Assembly: GCF_000317595.1 (NCBI RefSeq) | Contig: NZ_AEJC01000117.1 | Location: forward strand, 1-35,288 | Source of the DNA: Streptomyces ipomoeae 91-03 | GTDB lineage: Bacteria; Actinomycetota; Actinomycetes; Streptomycetales; Streptomycetaceae | Direction: 5' to 3' | DNA length: 35,288 nt | Part shown: positions 32,192 through 35,288 of the stretch, piece by piece | Numbering within the stretch: position 1 is the first letter of the stretch | Layout of the letters: each line of letters opens with the position of its first letter | Notes under the pieces: generated by a model | Database searches by the model: none | Told to the model about the DNA's origin: nothing | Seen by the model: the letters and a program-made list of their open reading frames with translations, nothing else | Program-made: the position numbers and the translations under genes

Positions 32192-34576
32192 ATGATGTCC
32201 GTCGACACGCAGCGGACGCCGACCCCGCTCTCCGACGACGAGCTGAGGACGCTGGACGCCCACTGGCGCGCCGCGAACTACCTCTCCGTCGGCCAGATCT
32301 ACCTCATGGCCAACCCCCTGCTGACCGAGCCGCTGCGCCCGGAGCACGTCAAGCCGCGCCTGCTCGGCCACTGGGGCACCTCGCCCGGGCTCAACCTCGT
32401 GCACACCCACCTCAACCGCGTCATCAAGGCCCGTGACCTGGACTCTCTGTGCATCTGGGGCCCCGGTCACGGCGGCCCCGCGGTGGTCGCGGGCTCCTGG
32501 CTGGAAGGCTCGTACACCCAGACCTACCCCGACATCACCCAGGACGCGGCCGGCATGGCCCGGCTGTTCAAACAGTTCTCGTTCCCCGGCGGCATCCCCA
32601 GCCATGTCGCGCCCGAGACGCCGGGCTCCATCCACGAGGGCGGCGAACTGGGCTACTCCCTCTCGCACGCCTACGGCGCCGCCCTCGACAACCCGGCCCT
32701 GCTGGTCGCCTGTGTCGTCGGCGACGGCGAGGCGGAGACCGGCCCGCTGGCCGCCTCCTGGCACTCCAACAAGTTCCTCGACCCCGTCCACGACGGCGCC
32801 GTCCTGCCGATCCTCCATCTCAACGGCTACAAGATCGCCAACCCGACCGTGCTCGCCCGGCTCCCCGAGCCAGAACTCGACGCACTCCTGCAGGGGTACG
32901 GCCATGATCCGATCCACGTCACCGGCGACGACCCGACCGCCGTCCACCGCGCGATGGCCGAGGCCATGGACACCGCCCTGGACCGCATCGCCGCGCTCCA
33001 GCGCGCCGCACGCGAGGACGGCGCGACCGAGCGCCCGCGCTGGCCGGTGATCGTGCTGCGCACCCCCAAGGGCTGGACTGGCCCGGCCGAAGTCGACGGG
33101 CTGCCGGTGGAAGGCACCTGGCGCGCCCATCAGGTCCCCCTGTCCGCCGTCCGCGACAACCCGGATCACCTGCGGCAGTTGGAGGCGTGGCTGCGTTCGT
33201 ACCGCCCCGAGGAGCTGTTCGACGAGCACGGCAGTCCCGTACCCGCCGTCCTGGCCTGCGTCCCGGACGGTGCCCGCCGCCTGGGCGCCACCCCGCACGC
33301 CAACGGCGGCCTGCTGCTGCGCGAACTGCCCCTGCCCCCGCTGGAGCGGTACGCCGTCTCCGTCGACAAACCCGGAGCGACCCTGCACGAACCCACCCGC
33401 GTCCTCGGCGACCTGCTGGAAGACGTCATGCGCGCCACCACCGACCGGCGGGACTTCCGCCTCGTAGGCCCCGACGAGACCGCCTCCAACCGCCTCCAGG
33501 CCGTCTACGCCGCCAGCGGCAAGGCGTGGCAGGCCGACACCCTCGACGTGGACGAACACCTCGACCGGCACGGCCGGGTGATGGAGATCCTCTCCGAACA
33601 CACCTGCCAGGGCTGGCTGGAGGGCTACCTCCTGACCGGCCGGCACGGACTTTTCTCCTGCTACGAGGCGTTCGTGCACATCGTCGACTCGATGGTCAAC
33701 CAGCACATCAAATGGCTGCGCGTCACCCAGCGCCTGCCCTGGCGCGCCCCCATCGCCTCCCTCAACTACCTGCTCACCTCGCACGTCTGGCGCCAGGACC
33801 ACAACGGCTTCTCGCACCAGGACCCCGGCTTCGTCGACCACATCCTCAACAAAAGTCCCGAGGCCGTACGGGTCTACCTGCCGCCGGACGCCAACACCCT
33901 GCTCTCGGTGGCCGACCACGCGCTCAGGAGTCGCGACTACGTCAACGTGATCGTGGCCGGCAAGCAGCCCTGCTTCGACTGGCTGACGATGGAGCAGGCC
34001 AAGGTCCACTGCGCGCGCGGCGCCGGGATCTGGGACTGGGCGGGCACCGAGAACGGCCGCGAGCCGGACGTGGTGCTGGCCTGCGCCGGCGACGTGCCCA
34101 CCCAGGAGATCCTGGCCGCCGCCCAGCTGCTGCGCCGGCACCTGCCCGAACTCGCCGTCCGCGTCGTCAACGTGGTCGACATCGCCCGGCTGATGCCGAG
34201 CGAGGAACACCCGCACGGCATGAGCGACTTCGAGTACGACGGGCTCTTCACGCCGGACAAGCCGGTCATCTTCGCCTACCACGGCTACCCGTGGCTGATC
34301 CACCGGCTCGCCTACCGCCGCACCGGCCACAAGAACCTTCGTGTGCGCGGCTACAAGGAGATCGGCACCACCACGACACCGTTCGACATGGTGGTCCGCA
34401 ACGACCTCGACCGCTACCGCCTGGTCATGGACGTCATTGACCGCGTCCCCGGCCTTGCGGTGCGCGCCGCCGCCGTACGCCAGCGGATGGAGGACGCCCG
34501 GCTGCGCCACCACGACTGGATCCGCGCCCACGGCACCGACCTGCCAGAGATCGCCGACTGGGCTTGGGACGGCTGA
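32192..34576 (+). CDS. xfp: Xylulose-5-phosphate/fructose-6-phosphate phosphoketolase
   Basis: 794 aa, the normal length. WGPGHGGPA near 89-97, [20 protein letters not shown] near 137-156, and the thiamine diphosphate motif [18 protein letters not shown] at 177-194 are all intact; the C-terminal XFP domain ends near 790. It splits xylulose 5-phosphate (or fructose 6-phosphate) with phosphate into acetyl phosphate plus glyceraldehyde 3-phosphate (or erythrose 4-phosphate). Acetyl phosphate can yield ATP through acetate kinase without respiration. ATG 32192 and 32195 are adjacent; GGAAGGG supports the first. No acetate kinase lies in the window. Confidence 0.95.
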   Translation: MMSVDTQRTPTPLSDDELRTLDAHWRAANYLSVGQIYLMANPLLTEPLRPEHVKPRLLGHWGTSPGLNLVHTHLNRVIKARDLDSLCIWGPGHGGPAVVAGSWLEGSYTQTYPDITQDAAGMARLFKQFSFPGGIPSHVAPETPGSIHEGGELGYSLSHAYGAALDNPALLVACVVGDGEAETGPLAASWHSNKFLDPVHDGAVLPILHLNGYKIANPTVLARLPEPELDALLQGYGHDPIHVTGDDPTAVHRAMAEAMDTALDRIAALQRAAREDGATERPRWPVIVLRTPKGWTGPAEVDGLPVEGTWRAHQVPLSAVRDNPDHLRQLEAWLRSYRPEELFDEHGSPVPAVLACVPDGARRLGATPHANGGLLLRELPLPPLERYAVSVDKPGATLHEPTRVLGDLLEDVMRATTDRRDFRLVGPDETASNRLQAVYAASGKAWQADTLDVDEHLDRHGRVMEILSEHTCQGWLEGYLLTGRHGLFSCYEAFVHIVDSMVNQHIKWLRVTQRLPWRAPIASLNYLLTSHVWRQDHNGFSHQDPGFVDHILNKSPEAVRVYLPPDANTLLSVADHALRSRDYVNVIVAGKQPCFDWLTMEQAKVHCARGAGIWDWAGTENGREPDVVLACAGDVPTQEILAAAQLLRRHLPELAVRVVNVVDIARLMPSEEHPHGMSDFEYDGLFTPDKPVIFAYHGYPWLIHRLAYRRTGHKNLRVRGYKEIGTTTTPFDMVVRNDLDRYRLVMDVIDRVPGLAVRAAAVRQRMEDARLRHHDWIRAHGTDLPEIADWAWDG

Positions 34577-34602
34577 CCGATCCCAACGGGCCCGGGCAGA
34601 GA

Positions 34603-34637
34603 GGGCCGTTCGGCCCGCCTGCCGGGCCCTGCAGCCC
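34603..34637 (+). promoter_or_regulatory. Tandem DosR/OsdR-like boxes for DoxX-like gene
   Basis: Perfect GGGCC-GTTC-GGCCC (34603-34616) and GGGCC-CTGC-AGCCC (34624-34637), centres exactly 21 bp apart, 92 bp before the ATG. A half-site GGGCG lies at the next 21-bp step. Confidence 0.6.
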
Positions 34638-34728
34638 CTCCGCCGGGCGTTGACGACGCGGGACATTGAAGGCGCACCGAGAGTCGTCCACATTCTGCGC
34701 GTCGCACCCCTCGAAAGGGATGAGCATC

Positions 34729-35288
34729 ATGGCAGTGCACGACCACCCCCACCGGCATCCGGGATTCCGCTTCCCGTCCCTGCGCAGGGCGGGGACGGCG
34801 CCCGCCTCCGCCGCCGAGACGACCGCCGCCGCGACGGCGACCCGTGCGTACGTGTTCGCCGGGCTCCGCCTGCTGACCGGCTTCGTCTTCCTGTGGGCGT
34901 TCCTCGACAAGACCTTCGGCTTCGGCTACGCCACGCCGTCCGGCAAGGGCTGGATCGACGGCGGCTCGCCGACGAAGGGCTTCCTCAGCGGCGTGGCGGT
35001 CGGCCCGATGGAGTCCACCTTCCACGACTGGGCCGGGGCCACCTGGGCCAACTGGCTGTTCATGCTCGGGCTGCTCGGCGTCGGCCTCGCCCTGATCGCG
35101 GGCATCGGCCTGCGGCTTGCCGCGGTCGCCGGCACCGCCATGATGGCGCTGATGTGGATCGCGGAGTGGCCGCCGGCCCAGCACCTGTCCGACGGGTCGG
35201 CGAGCATGTCGACCAACCCGTTCGCCGACTACCACCTCATCTACGCCGTCGTCCTCATCGCCCTCGCGGCCGCGGGTGCCGGCGCCAC
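34729..35288 (+). CDS. DoxX/DoxD-like membrane protein, 3' end outside window
   Basis: 186 codons visible with no stop before the window ends. A basic, disordered N terminus (about 1-38) precedes TM1 (YVFAGLRLLTGFVFLWAFLD at 41-60), an extracytoplasmic loop (FGYATPSGKGWIDGGSPTKG), TM2 (about 108-128, WLFMLGLLGVGLALIAGIGL), TM3 (about 131-147, ending IAEWPPA) and TM4 (from about 169). This is the DoxX/DoxD layout seen in thiosulfate:quinone oxidoreductase large subunits and in redox-stress membrane complexes. ATG 34729 has GAAAGGGA. Two phased boxes upstream. Confidence 0.85.
   Translation, partial: MAVHDHPHRHPGFRFPSLRRAGTAPASAAETTAAATATRAYVFAGLRLLTGFVFLWAFLDKTFGFGYATPSGKGWIDGGSPTKGFLSGVAVGPMESTFHDWAGATWANWLFMLGLLGVGLALIAGIGLRLAAVAGTAMMALMWIAEWPPAQHLSDGSASMSTNPFADYHLIYAVVLIALAAAGAGA

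Noticed and set aside
31274..34693. Very long minus-strand open frame (over 1,100 codons)
   Set aside because: Antisense to USP 4 and phosphoketolase, both with intact motifs; no family features and no ribosome site.

Overview
The window looks like chromosomal DNA of a Streptomyces or close relative. It has very high GC with GC-rich third codon positions, GGAGG-type ribosome sites, tandem-domain universal stress proteins (USPs), an actinobacterial N-terminal-GNAT Pat-like protein, and several IS5- and IS110-family elements. No rRNA, tRNA, CRISPR array or replication origin was seen.

Left part (1-8400) is accessory DNA. An alpha/beta hydrolase and an NmrA-type reductase form a minus-strand operon behind a 19-bp palindromic operator. 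A small cysteine-rich protein follows. An IS110-type element comes next, whose transposase gene is split by a 1,584-bp IS5-type element. That element has about 108-bp inverted ends, a 3-bp ACT target duplication, and carries a Rid-family gene as passenger. Removing the insertion plus one ACT copy restores a 404-codon IS110 reading frame. Then come three abutting IS5-family elements (A, B, inverted A), each bounded by TAA. A 0.5-kb stretch without a convincing gene ends the region.

Right part (8400 to the end) is a stress/dormancy island. It holds four tandem USPs and three CBS-BON proteins (one frameshifted). It also has oleate hydratase, flavohemoprotein with a short HPF/RaiA-like protein, a SulP transporter with an in-frame TGA, PPK2, a Pat-like GNAT/acyl-CoA synthetase, and a flavodoxin. 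The remainder is an anti-sigma-type ATPase, a receiver-only response regulator, a cyclic-nucleotide-binding protein, carbamate kinase preceded by a remnant of ornithine carbamoyltransferase, an Acg-like nitroreductase, a STAS protein, a PPOX-fold protein, phosphoketolase and the start of a DoxX-like protein. This content parallels the DosR (DevR) dormancy regulon of Mycobacterium tuberculosis and the OsdR-controlled region of Streptomyces coelicolor.

The most striking signal is a repeated palindrome, GGGCC-N4-GGCCC with variants. It lies upstream of nearly every transcription unit of the right part, often as two or three boxes whose centres are 20-21 bp apart and usually 57-92 bp before the start codon. 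I saw none in the left part. It resembles the DosR box in geometry (GGGAC-N4-GTCCC core), so I infer one DosR/OsdR-like regulator, not encoded here, acting on all these genes. The gene set fits a low-oxygen or energy-limited state: ATP-sparing routes (phosphoketolase, carbamate kinase, polyphosphate kinase), NO and redox defence, ribosome hibernation, and adenylate-sensing USP and CBS proteins.
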